DNA from: Rhodospirillales bacterium
GTDB taxonomy: Bacteria; Pseudomonadota; Alphaproteobacteria; Rhodospirillales; Defluviicoccaceae
Direction: 5' to 3'
Length of the DNA stretch: 64,000 nt
NCBI GenBank assembly: GCA_016710335.1
Contig: JADJXQ010000010.1
Coordinates: 15,551-79,550, forward strand
Shown: piece after piece, positions 1 through 7,153 of the stretch
How the letters are laid out: the number at the start of each line of letters is the position of its first letter
Numbering within the stretch: position 1 is the first letter of the stretch
Notes under the pieces: model-generated
The model's input: only the letters and a program-made list of their open reading frames with translations
Told to the model about the DNA's origin: nothing
Databases searched by the model: none
Program-made: the position numbers and the translations under genes

Positions 1-140
1 CCGGGGATATCGTTGTTGAGCCTCCCTCGAATTGGTGGCTGCCTTGCCGGGCTCCTTGGGGAGCAGGAAGGCGCTTGGTGACGAGATCGCGTCGGAGTTT
101 CACGGCGACCGCTAAAACCCGTGACAGTCAGCCCCTTGGA

Positions 141-2501
141 CTATTGCACGAGCTCCAGGCGGATCTCGGTGCTGCCCACATTGTTCGCATAGAACCGGTC
201 GCGCGAGCTCCAGGGATTGATCGCGTCGTTGACATACAGAAAGACGGCGCCGGAGCGGGCCGCTTCGAACTCCGCGACGTAGACCAGATCGTGAGGATCG
301 ACGCGCTCGACCTCGAGTGCTTGACTATGGCTGAACAGCGTCCAGTCCGGCACGACCTTGACGATCGGCTGGAGCCAACGGTGCGCCGGCGAGCGGCGCA
401 AGAAGGCGGCCGGCCGCAGGTACCAGGGCAATTTCTCGGATTCGAAACCAACGGGATCCGCCGCGATGCCTTCGTCCCGCCAAGCATCCCTGACAGTGAG
501 TGTGACCCGGTACCGGAGTCCCTCGGTCACCGCGAGCCCGGTGGACCAGCAGCGGTCGCTGATGGTGAACAGCTCCGGCACGGTGACCGGCGCGGCAACG
601 GGCTCCGCCGGGCCGAGCGTGCAGAATAGTTCCGATCTTTCGCCAACAGCGATCGAAACCCGGTGCGTCACGGTGAAGGGCACCGCCAGCAACAGAACCA
701 CTCCCATGCCCAGCACGAGCAAGCCAAACAAGAATGGAACCAGCCGCCATTTCAGGTACCGGAAAAATCTCTGGTAGACCGGATTCGCCCGAACCCGATA
801 GGCGGCGCTCCGGCAGGGGTCACCCCGCGGCGCCGGCGGCATGCCGGGCCGCCCAAGGGATTTTGCCCAGAGCGCGCGCATCCGGTCGTGGATGCGCGTC
901 TGCAGCCGCGTGCTGGTGGACAGCAGCAGCAATATGGCGATCACCAGCACCGCGAAGAGGCCGGGCCTTGCCGTGAAAGCCTCGATCCATATTTGGACGA
1001 AGCCGGGCAAAATCGTTCCGGCGGCCGAAATCACCGGAACCAGGAGGCATTGTGGACCCGCGCAAGCCGACGGCGGCAATACCGCGTTGATTACCGGCAT
1101 AAGAGCGAGCAACAGGGACATGCTCACGGTCGTGAAATAGCTGATCCGTCTGCGCCAGACGACGTTCCACACCCATTCCTGCTGTCGGGCCCGTTCCCCG
1201 GCGTCGGTCTCGGGCGCGGGGACGATCCCGCCGTCGGCAAGGGCGACGCTATAAGCTTCAGGCAGAACGATGGGGGCATACGCGTCCGTCCCGGATCGGA
1301 TCCGGTTGACCACGCTCTCGTGGACCACCACCGACTTGAGCTGCGCGCGCTGATCCCGAACCGGATCGACCATGATCAACGAGGTCGGGTCGGGCAGATC
1401 CTTGCGGGCCCGGATCTTGCGCGGCTGATACCGGTAATAGCTGGCGAGGCCGCGGCGGGAATCGTGCAACGGCCCGAACTCGTTGAGCGCCCCCTGGACC
1501 TCCATGACGGCTTCGGGCCTGAGGCGCAGGCCGGCTCCGGCCTCCTTCATCATCCAGTTCAGCGAGACGAACGCCAGCGCGTCGTCCGGATAGCCCCCCC
1601 CGACGTTCGAGTGCATGCCCGCGAACCAGACTTGGCGCATGCGGCCGGGCTGGATTTCGCCCGCGTCCTCAAGCCTCTCCTCCTCCTCTTCGTCCCAGAG
1701 CAGCGGATGAAAGGTGTCGCGCTCGTCATCCAGTGCCAGCGCATGACGCGCCTTCTGGACTTTCGGGGACAGCTTATAGTTCGGCATCGACAGCGGCCAG
1801 ACCCAGCGATCGATGCCGCGGGACATCTCGGTGATCGGCAAGCCATAAGCCGCCACGGTGTCCCAGAGGCCGACAAACGCAATTTTCCCGATGGGGATAT
1901 TGTTCTCCCTCGAGTAGAGCGGTTTGCCGGTCAGATTGCGCCAAAGCCGGAGGATCGCGTCGCGGAGCCAGCGCAAACTGCGGAGGAAGAGCAACCTTAG
2001 GAACTGAGATCCCGGTGGATTGAAGCGCTTGCGGTAGGCACGATAGGCGTCGCGAGCATCGCGCTGGAGTTGCGCCTCGCCCGAGTACGGGACGAGTCCT
2101 TGCTGGACAACGATCCCGATCACCAGGCGAATGGTGAATGCGCCGCGACTGAACCCGAAGGCATATATGTCGTCGCCCTCCCGGTAATTTCGGCAGAGAA
2201 ACGTGTAGAGGTCGAGGACATTGCGCTTCAAACCGACGCCAAAAACACCGCCGAGGAGCATCAGAGGGCGGAACGTCGACGTGCCGACGCCGTTGTCGTA
2301 ATGGGCGATCTGCTCCGCCTCTCCCGCGGCCGCTTGGTCCGCGGTCACCGGATCCGTGTCGAGCGCCTTGTAGAGACGCCAGACATTCGTCTTGAACAGC
2401 TTGCCCGAACTGTTACCCGTGCCATCGGAAAAGATCGCGATGACCCGCCGACCCCGTTCGCCCGGGACTACAGCCGGTTCGTGTGCCCCGCCTTTTGCCA
2501 T
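141..2501 (-). CDS. DUF2235 alpha/beta-hydrolase-like membrane protein
   Basis: A 786-residue protein whose N-terminal half is a DUF2235 domain, an alpha/beta-hydrolase-type fold also found in type VI secretion phospholipase effectors. The family opening FSDGTGN is at about residue 25. A nucleophile-elbow motif GFSRG lies near residue 116, and the typical block FAGMHSNVGGGY near 293. After about residue 460 the chain changes to three or four hydrophobic membrane segments and then a soluble tail, so it is probably anchored in the inner membrane. The substrate cannot be read; a lipase or esterase activity is inferred from the fold. No Hcp, VgrG or immunity-like gene lies beside it, so a T6SS role is not supported here. 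It is transcribed alone and leftward, with about 470 bp of non-coding DNA upstream. Confidence 0.85.
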   Translation of the reverse strand: MAKGGAHEPAVVPGERGRRVIAIFSDGTGNSSGKLFKTNVWRLYKALDTDPVTADQAAAGEAEQIAHYDNGVGTSTFRPLMLLGGVFGVGLKRNVLDLYTFLCRNYREGDDIYAFGFSRGAFTIRLVIGIVVQQGLVPYSGEAQLQRDARDAYRAYRKRFNPPGSQFLRLLFLRSLRWLRDAILRLWRNLTGKPLYSRENNIPIGKIAFVGLWDTVAAYGLPITEMSRGIDRWVWPLSMPNYKLSPKVQKARHALALDDERDTFHPLLWDEEEEERLEDAGEIQPGRMRQVWFAGMHSNVGGGYPDDALAFVSLNWMMKEAGAGLRLRPEAVMEVQGALNEFGPLHDSRRGLASYYRYQPRKIRARKDLPDPTSLIMVDPVRDQRAQLKSVVVHESVVNRIRSGTDAYAPIVLPEAYSVALADGGIVPAPETDAGERARQQEWVWNVVWRRRISYFTTVSMSLLLALMPVINAVLPPSACAGPQCLLVPVISAAGTILPGFVQIWIEAFTARPGLFAVLVIAILLLLSTSTRLQTRIHDRMRALWAKSLGRPGMPPAPRGDPCRSAAYRVRANPVYQRFFRYLKWRLVPFLFGLLVLGMGVVLLLAVPFTVTHRVSIAVGERSELFCTLGPAEPVAAPVTVPELFTISDRCWSTGLAVTEGLRYRVTLTVRDAWRDEGIAADPVGFESEKLPWYLRPAAFLRRSPAHRWLQPIVKVVPDWTLFSHSQALEVERVDPHDLVYVAEFEAARSGAVFLYVNDAINPWSSRDRFYANNVGSTEIRLELVQ

Positions 2502-2914
2502 TGCCTTCCCCGTTCAAGGCCAGTCGGGAGGGGCGCCGGGCCGGAGGTGTCGGGCCGACGGACTTCTCGCCGATGCCTTTCGGGGCATCACCGCCACCTG
2601 GCAAAATAAAGCAAAGATACAAACGACGTCCCGAACTGTCTGGCCACCAGCGCCTCCCCGCCAAACCGGCTGGCTACGTTCTTTGCGAGGGCAGTTCTTG
2701 TTTATTATTCTCCCCCCTACTACCCCATACTACTGCGTCTGAGGCGCGCCAACAAGGGCCGGGAAGAGAAGTGGAAAGAAGATTATTGGTCCCGGAGCCG
2801 GTTTCACGAAACATGGTGGGAAACATGGCGGGAAACATGGTGGAGAGCCGAGTTGCCCGCAGATCGCGACATTCGGAGGAGGCGCGTACGAGGCGCCCTG
2901 ATAGCGACGGACGT
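2502..2914. other. Intergenic region with a 12-bp minisatellite
   Basis: No convincing gene. This spacer separates the leftward DUF2235 gene from the rightward csbD-like gene and should hold both promoters. It contains three tandem copies of a 12-bp unit (AAACATGGTGGG, with single-base variants) at 2809-2844. The stretch 2595-2730 is less GC-rich than its surroundings. Open frames on both strands here have no family resemblance and are probably spurious. Confidence 0.5.
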
Positions 2915-2939
2915 GGAACTTGACGCCGCTCTTCGCGTT
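2915..2939 (+). promoter_or_regulatory. EcfG-type general stress promoter of the csbD-like gene
   Basis: The sequence shows GGAAC at 2915-2919 and CGTT at 2936-2939 with exactly 16 bases between. This matches the alphaproteobacterial EcfG (PhyR-NepR-EcfG general stress response) consensus GGAAC-N16/17-CGTT. It ends 30 bp before the start codon of the CsbD-like gene, a normal promoter distance. CsbD proteins are stress-regulon members in other bacteria, which supports the call. A match this long is expected about once per window by chance, so position and target gene carry much of the weight. Confidence 0.75.
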
Positions 2940-2969
2940 GCTCCTTGCACACGATGAAGGAGAAACTCG

Positions 2970-3146
2970 ATGGATGAAGACCGCACCAAAGGAAAAGCCA
3001 AGGACGTTATCGGCTCGGCCAAAGAAACGGTCGGCAAGGCGACCGGCGACAAGGAGACGCAGCGCAGCGGCAAGGCCGATCAGACCGAGGGCAAGGTCCA
3101 GAAAGGCGTAGGCAAGGCCAAGGACGCCCTCCGCGGCAAGAAGTGA
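2970..3146 (+). CDS. CsbD-like stress protein
   Basis: A 58-residue, very hydrophilic Lys/Gly/Asp/Glu-rich protein starting MDEDRTKGKAKDVIGSAKET, with the repeated GK-DK-x-G pattern of the CsbD family. CsbD proteins are small, abundant general-stress proteins of unknown biochemical function; Bacillus CsbD is under SigmaB. The start is set by an AGGAG ribosome-binding site at 2959-2963, 6 bp before the ATG. The consensus EcfG promoter just upstream implies induction by the general stress response. A tiny membrane-protein gene follows 9 bp after the stop and is probably cotranscribed. Confidence 0.88.
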   Translation: MDEDRTKGKAKDVIGSAKETVGKATGDKETQRSGKADQTEGKVQKGVGKAKDALRGKK

Positions 3147-3155
3147 GGGATCGGG

Positions 3156-3242
3156 ATGCTCAAGTTCATTGGTGGCACCATTGGTGTTATCTTTCTGATC
3201 GGTCTGCTCGTCGTTATTGGCCTGCTCGTGCTTATTTTCTGA
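3156..3242 (+). CDS. 28-residue hydrophobic membrane peptide
   Basis: A very short frame, MLKFIGGTIGVIFLIGLLVV followed by IGLLVLIF and a stop. After one N-terminal lysine it is a single uninterrupted hydrophobic helix long enough to span the inner membrane. GGGAT just before the ATG and the 9-bp gap from the csbD-like stop suggest translation from the same stress-induced transcript. I do not recognise a family. It could be a stress-induced membrane peptide or a toxin-like micropeptide; with no partner visible, neither role can be assigned. A chance frame is possible, but the perfect hydrophobic-helix composition argues for a real product. Confidence 0.5.
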   Translation: MLKFIGGTIGVIFLIGLLVVIGLLVLIF

Positions 3243-3391
3243 GCCGACCACATCTCACGGGCAAGAACGTCGCGACATTACCGACGACGCCCGCGCGGTC
3301 CTGAGCCACCCAGGGCTGTCCCCACGTCTGGAACAAGACTTCGACCAGCGCGATGACGGCGCGATGGCTGTGGCGGCTTCGGAAACGCGGA

Positions 3392-5095
3392 TCAGAAGTC
3401 TGCGCTCACGATGACGAAGGCGCGCACATCCTTGTTGCCCTGATCGAAAACCGGGCGTGTGAGCGGCTTGGCGACGAGGATGTCGGTGCGCAGTCCGGGA
3501 AGGAGCGTGAAGCGGACGCCCGCTCCCGCGGAAGCGAGCGAGTCCCGTATCGTGCCCGCGCCGCGCACCTCGTTCCAGACCGCGCCGAAATCGTAGTACC
3601 CGTACACCTGGAAGGCCTCGAGCCAGGGTTCGCCGACGTCACGTCCGTACCTGAGTTCGACCGCTGCGGCCACGCCATGCTCGCCTGCGATTTCCGAGAA
3701 GTTGTAAGCACGGCCGAAACGGCTGCCACCCACCGCGAACTGCTCCGGGAAAAGCAGGGGGTGAAGGGAAATTTGGCCCGCAGCATCGAATTGCAGGCCG
3801 AAGTTCTCGCTTAACCCCTGTTGCCGCGTGACGCCGAAGTTGAACTTCGTGAAGTCGGGCCGACCACCCGCGCGGGATCGCAGCGCGGCATCCACCTCGC
3901 CGGCCCCCAGAATGCCGACCCCCTGACTGACCTGGGTCGTGAGAAACGTCGCGCCGCCAAACGAATCGACAAGATTGTAGTCTGCTCTCGCACTAAGAAC
4001 CCGAACACGATCCTTGAGCACTGTCGCACCGTTCAGTTCCTGCTCCGAGTTGAGCAGGTCGAAATTCCCCGATAGCCACAGGTTTTGCCGCCGGGAGCGA
4101 ATCAGCGGGTGCCAGATCCGGAACGACAGCAGCACCGCCCGGCTTTGCGGATCCGGCTGCAGTGCCGCGCTTTCGTTGACGTCGCTCAGGTACCCGAACA
4201 GCGAGAGGTTTGTCCCGTTGAAACCGACCGGCTTCTCGATCGACAGCGACCCGTACTTGAGTTCCCTAGGGTTGTCGGGCACGGTGAGTACCGTCGCTTG
4301 CAGCCTCTCGCGACGTCCGAGCACCGTATTGAGCCCGCCGCCGAACCAGGCTTGCAGTGGACCGACGCCTTCCGTCCCGCGATTGTCGAAGGAGGCGAAT
4401 GCATCGACGGCGTCGTATTCGGTGGACAGGATCAGTTCGTAGATCCCGCGCGCCTCGTCCTTCGGCCTCAATCTCGCCGAGACCGTGATGCCGCCGATGT
4501 CATTGATCAGCAGAATGGCCCGTTCAAGGGCATCGAGGCGTAGGGGACGTTCTCTGACGATCCGCTCGGCATAGGGGCCGAGGAGGGCGTTTTCGCCGGC
4601 GCCTCCCTCGAACACCACGCTCTCCACATAGCCTTCGATAGCGACGATGCGCAGAATCCCCGCTTGCAGGTCCTGCGGAGGGGCCACCGCTCGCGACAAA
4701 AAATAGCCCTTCTCCCGGTAGAGCCCGGTCATTCGATCGAGGATTCCACTGACGTCCGCCGTGGTGACGCGGCGGCTCAAGAACTCGTCGTAAAGGGGCG
4801 CAAAATCTTCCGCCGTGAACACCGTTGCCCCCTCGATCGACACGGCCGCGAGAACAAATTCGATCGTCTCGAGTTCCTCCACGACGGCTGTAGGAGGAGA
4901 TGGCAACTCGGGCTCGGGAGGCGGGACCGGCGCCTCCCGCTCGTTGATGCGCCGCACGATGTCGGCGGCATTCTCCGTGCGGAGCAACGGCGCGCTGATT
5001 TCTTGGCCAAAGCCGGAAACGCAACCAATCATCACCAGAAGCACAGAAACGCCGAGCCTTGTCGCACTCAGCCGGGCCATTTCGCCGGTTCTCAC
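3392..5095 (-). CDS. TpsB-type outer-membrane transporter (ShlB/FhaC/HecB family)
   Basis: A 567-residue two-partner-secretion translocator. There is an N-terminal signal peptide (positive start, hydrophobic LGVSVLLVMIGCVSGF, then GQE), a Pro/Glu-rich linker at about 48-65, and a POTRA-type region at about 75-160 with MTGLYREKGYFLSRA. A long ShlB-type beta-barrel follows, ending in Phe (VSADF), as outer-membrane proteins do. Near residue 458 the motif FGRAYNFSEI stands where FhaC-class proteins carry the conserved VRGY/F loop. The family exports large TpsA exoproteins across the outer membrane; no TpsA is visible here. It is divergent from the FecR-domain gene, with a 580-bp AT-rich spacer between them. 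The second in-frame Met (MARLSA) is an alternative start. Confidence 0.88.
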   Translation of the reverse strand: MRTGEMARLSATRLGVSVLLVMIGCVSGFGQEISAPLLRTENAADIVRRINEREAPVPPPEPELPSPPTAVVEELETIEFVLAAVSIEGATVFTAEDFAPLYDEFLSRRVTTADVSGILDRMTGLYREKGYFLSRAVAPPQDLQAGILRIVAIEGYVESVVFEGGAGENALLGPYAERIVRERPLRLDALERAILLINDIGGITVSARLRPKDEARGIYELILSTEYDAVDAFASFDNRGTEGVGPLQAWFGGGLNTVLGRRERLQATVLTVPDNPRELKYGSLSIEKPVGFNGTNLSLFGYLSDVNESAALQPDPQSRAVLLSFRIWHPLIRSRRQNLWLSGNFDLLNSEQELNGATVLKDRVRVLSARADYNLVDSFGGATFLTTQVSQGVGILGAGEVDAALRSRAGGRPDFTKFNFGVTRQQGLSENFGLQFDAAGQISLHPLLFPEQFAVGGSRFGRAYNFSEIAGEHGVAAAVELRYGRDVGEPWLEAFQVYGYYDFGAVWNEVRGAGTIRDSLASAGAGVRFTLLPGLRTDILVAKPLTRPVFDQGNKDVRAFVIVSADF

Positions 5096-5679
5096 AAATC
5101 ACCTGTCGTCATCACACAACACGAGCGATGCCGGCCTCACGGCATCTACGTTGATCAATTTCGTGTCAGGCAGGGCGTAGCCGTCGGGGGCCCGACTTTG
5201 GTGACCACGCCCAGAGCATCCGCGGAGGCGATGCCTAATATACCCCAAATGGGTTAATCAATGCCCGCATTCAACAAGAGCGTATCCGTGAGCGCGTGTC
5301 CGAAGCCTGGCCGTAAAGCGAACTGGCTCTATCGACCGATAGCGAAAAAAGACAGTTGCCACGTGTTTCGGCGATAATTTCAAGTAAACGCTTACAAATA
5401 TCGAACGTATCATCAGCGATCTACAGAAGTCACCAGCTTGTAGCAGAATATGATCTTATAACAAAGCAATTTTAGCCAATTTTTTTGCAGTTTTCGTGCG
5501 TGTATATAAACGTTTATTTAAGTTCATGTGATGGCTGTCACAGAATTATACCCCCGACTGGTGGTATACCTTGACCGTGGAAGCTGCGTGCATCGGCGAT
5601 GCGACTGCGATGGCCAAACCCAACCAGGGCGCACACGAGCCGGCTGTCAGCAGCGGGTTACGGAAAACAGGAGCCCCTC
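5096..5679. promoter_or_regulatory. AT-rich divergent regulatory region (TpsB / FecR)
   Basis: No gene is visible in this 584-bp spacer between the leftward TpsB gene and the rightward FecR-domain gene. From about 5385 to 5540 the composition becomes strongly AT-rich, with runs such as AATTTTTTTG and TATATAAACG, unlike the rest of the window. This is where one or both promoters are likely to lie, and AT-rich tracts like this attract MucR or H-NS-like silencers. No clear -35/-10 pair could be fixed by eye. Confidence 0.5.
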
Positions 5680-6813
5680 ATGTCTCTGAAAATTCGGACC
5701 AAAGCGTCTTTGGTCTTCCTGGCGTTCGCAGCGACTGCCTTCGCGAGCGGAAGCGATCGCGCCAACGCCGGCCAATCCGATCCATGGGTCGTCTTGGACG
5801 TGCAGGGACAAGTGAGCGTCGAGCGTGCGCTGGAAAGATCCGGGTACCTCAGGAAAGGAGACCGAGTGGAACCCGGAAGCCGTCTCAGTTCCGGCCCGTC
5901 GGGGAGGGCAAAGTTTGCGAACAATGGGAGCACCGTGACGCTTGCGCCGGACAGCAGCATGGAGGTGCCGGTCAGCGGCAACGATGGTGCGCGGACGACC
6001 ATCGTCCAAAGTCTCGGCGCCCTTTTCTTGAAAGTGGACAAGCGGCGGACCGAACACTTCGAGGTGCGAACGCCTTATCTCGCCGCAGTCGTCAAGGGTA
6101 CGACGTTCAACGTCAGTGTCCGGGACGGCGCTGCTTCGGTGCATCTGGTCGAGGGCGCCGTGCGCGTCAGCGACTTCGCCAGCAATCAATCTCGACTCCT
6201 CCGGCCTGGCGAGACGGCCTTGGTATCGCCGCGTAAAGGCTCCGGCGTATCGATCGTCGGCGGGTCGCGCCAAACTTCGGACCAATCGGTGCCGAACGAC
6301 AACCCCAGGGACACCGGCATCAACGAGGCGCAGAACAACGGCCAACAGACGCAGAAACCGCAAGCGGTCGGCAACGCCAAGGTATGGAAGCTGACGCGGA
6401 CCCTCGGCGGAGCCGCCGTCGATGTCGCCGAACTCACGGACGGGCTTGTTCGCGACGCACGACCCGGCAGGTCGAGCGGGCGGATGGCGAACAAAGGCGA
6501 CCGCGCCGGGTACGGCGTCGGTTTGGGCGCCGGCGGCAACCCGGGCAGCGGCAGCAACGGCCGGGGCTGGGGCGCGGGCGGCAACCCGGGCGGCAGCAAC
6601 GGCCGGGGCTGGGGCGTCGGCGGCAACCCGAGCAGCGGCAGCAACGGTCGGGGCTGGGGCGCCGGCGGCAACCCGGCCAGCAACGGCCACGGCATCGTCA
6701 GGAGCCCCGGGGGCAATCCGCACAGCAACGGCAACGGCCAGGCCTACGGACCGAACGACAACCCCGGGAAAGGCAATGGCAAGGGCAATGGCAAGGGCAA
6801 CGGCAAGGGGTAA
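5680..6813 (+). CDS. FecR-domain secreted protein with Gly/Asn-rich repeat tail
   Basis: A 377-residue protein. A signal peptide (MSLKIRTKASLVFLAFAATA, cleavage likely near residue 30) precedes a FecR domain at about 35-195, with GARTTIVQSLGALFLKV, FEVRTPYLAAVVKGTTF and a VEGAV block. After about 300 the chain is low-complexity: four GGNP-SGSNGRGWG-type units, then GKGN repeats to the end. The start is chosen at 5680 because AGGAG stands 6 bp upstream; the frame stays open 27 codons further but without such a site. FecR domains are periplasmic. In loci with TpsB and CHASE2 proteins they probably act as surface or signalling adaptors rather than iron sensors, and no sigma factor or TonB receptor is adjacent. 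The tail could be an exported or peptidoglycan-contacting segment (inference). Confidence 0.82.
   Translation: MSLKIRTKASLVFLAFAATAFASGSDRANAGQSDPWVVLDVQGQVSVERALERSGYLRKGDRVEPGSRLSSGPSGRAKFANNGSTVTLAPDSSMEVPVSGNDGARTTIVQSLGALFLKVDKRRTEHFEVRTPYLAAVVKGTTFNVSVRDGAASVHLVEGAVRVSDFASNQSRLLRPGETALVSPRKGSGVSIVGGSRQTSDQSVPNDNPRDTGINEAQNNGQQTQKPQAVGNAKVWKLTRTLGGAAVDVAELTDGLVRDARPGRSSGRMANKGDRAGYGVGLGAGGNPGSGSNGRGWGAGGNPGGSNGRGWGVGGNPSSGSNGRGWGAGGNPASNGHGIVRSPGGNPHSNGNGQAYGPNDNPGKGNGKGNGKGNGKG
6531..6812 (+). repeat. In-frame glycine/asparagine-rich coding repeats
   Basis: Within the FecR-domain gene, units encoding GGNP(G/S)SGSNGRGWG recur at about 45-48 bp spacing between 6531 and 6675. Four further 12-bp units encoding GKGN/GKG run from about 6770 to the stop. 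The repeats keep the reading frame and vary at single codons, so the length probably changes by slippage or recombination without breaking the protein. Confidence 0.75.
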
Positions 6814-6847
6814 GGGAAAGGGGGCCTGAAAAGCCCGTGGATGGCCG

Positions 6848-6889
6848 CGTCAGGCGCCTCGGACCGCGAACGGTCTGAGGCCTTGACGG
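6848..6889. terminator. Hairpin between convergent genes
   Basis: A long imperfect inverted repeat with arms of about 18 bases around the loop CGAA at 6867-6870; the inner eleven positions pair with one G-T wobble. It lies 35 bp after the FecR-domain stop and could serve as terminator from either side, the facing CHASE2 gene ending at 7154. There is no clear T-run. The remaining 6890-7153 holds nothing I can identify. Confidence 0.5.
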
Positions 6890-7153
6890 GTTGAGCATCG
6901 AGTCTCGGAATTGCGCCGCAGCCCCGATCAGAACGTCGCAGCGCCCTGTCCTCTTCTCCGGAGTCCTCGTCTCCCAAGTCCGGTTCGGCATGAAGGGTCC
7001 CGGACTGGTCCGTGAGACCCGCACATTTGTGGCAACGGAGGCTCGCCTCGTGTTTTCACGGCGTCAGAGGCAAGCCGGTCGCCGCCGCGGGCAAGGCGAA
7101 GCGTCCACCGCGGCCAGCGGTGCGGCCCGTAACCGGGACGTGTCGGTCCTTGA

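Noticed and set aside
2270..2294. A second exact EcfG-like match GGAAC-N16-CGTT
   Set aside because: It lies inside the DUF2235 coding region, antisense to it, with no gene start downstream. About one chance match is expected in a window of this size.
141..2501. DUF2235 protein as a type VI secretion effector
   Set aside because: No Hcp, VgrG, PAAR, adaptor or immunity gene is adjacent, and the protein has its own membrane helices.
2730..3251. Minus-strand open frame over the csbD-like locus
   Set aside because: The opposite strand has a recognised CsbD protein with a ribosome-binding site and promoter; the antisense translation has no domain.
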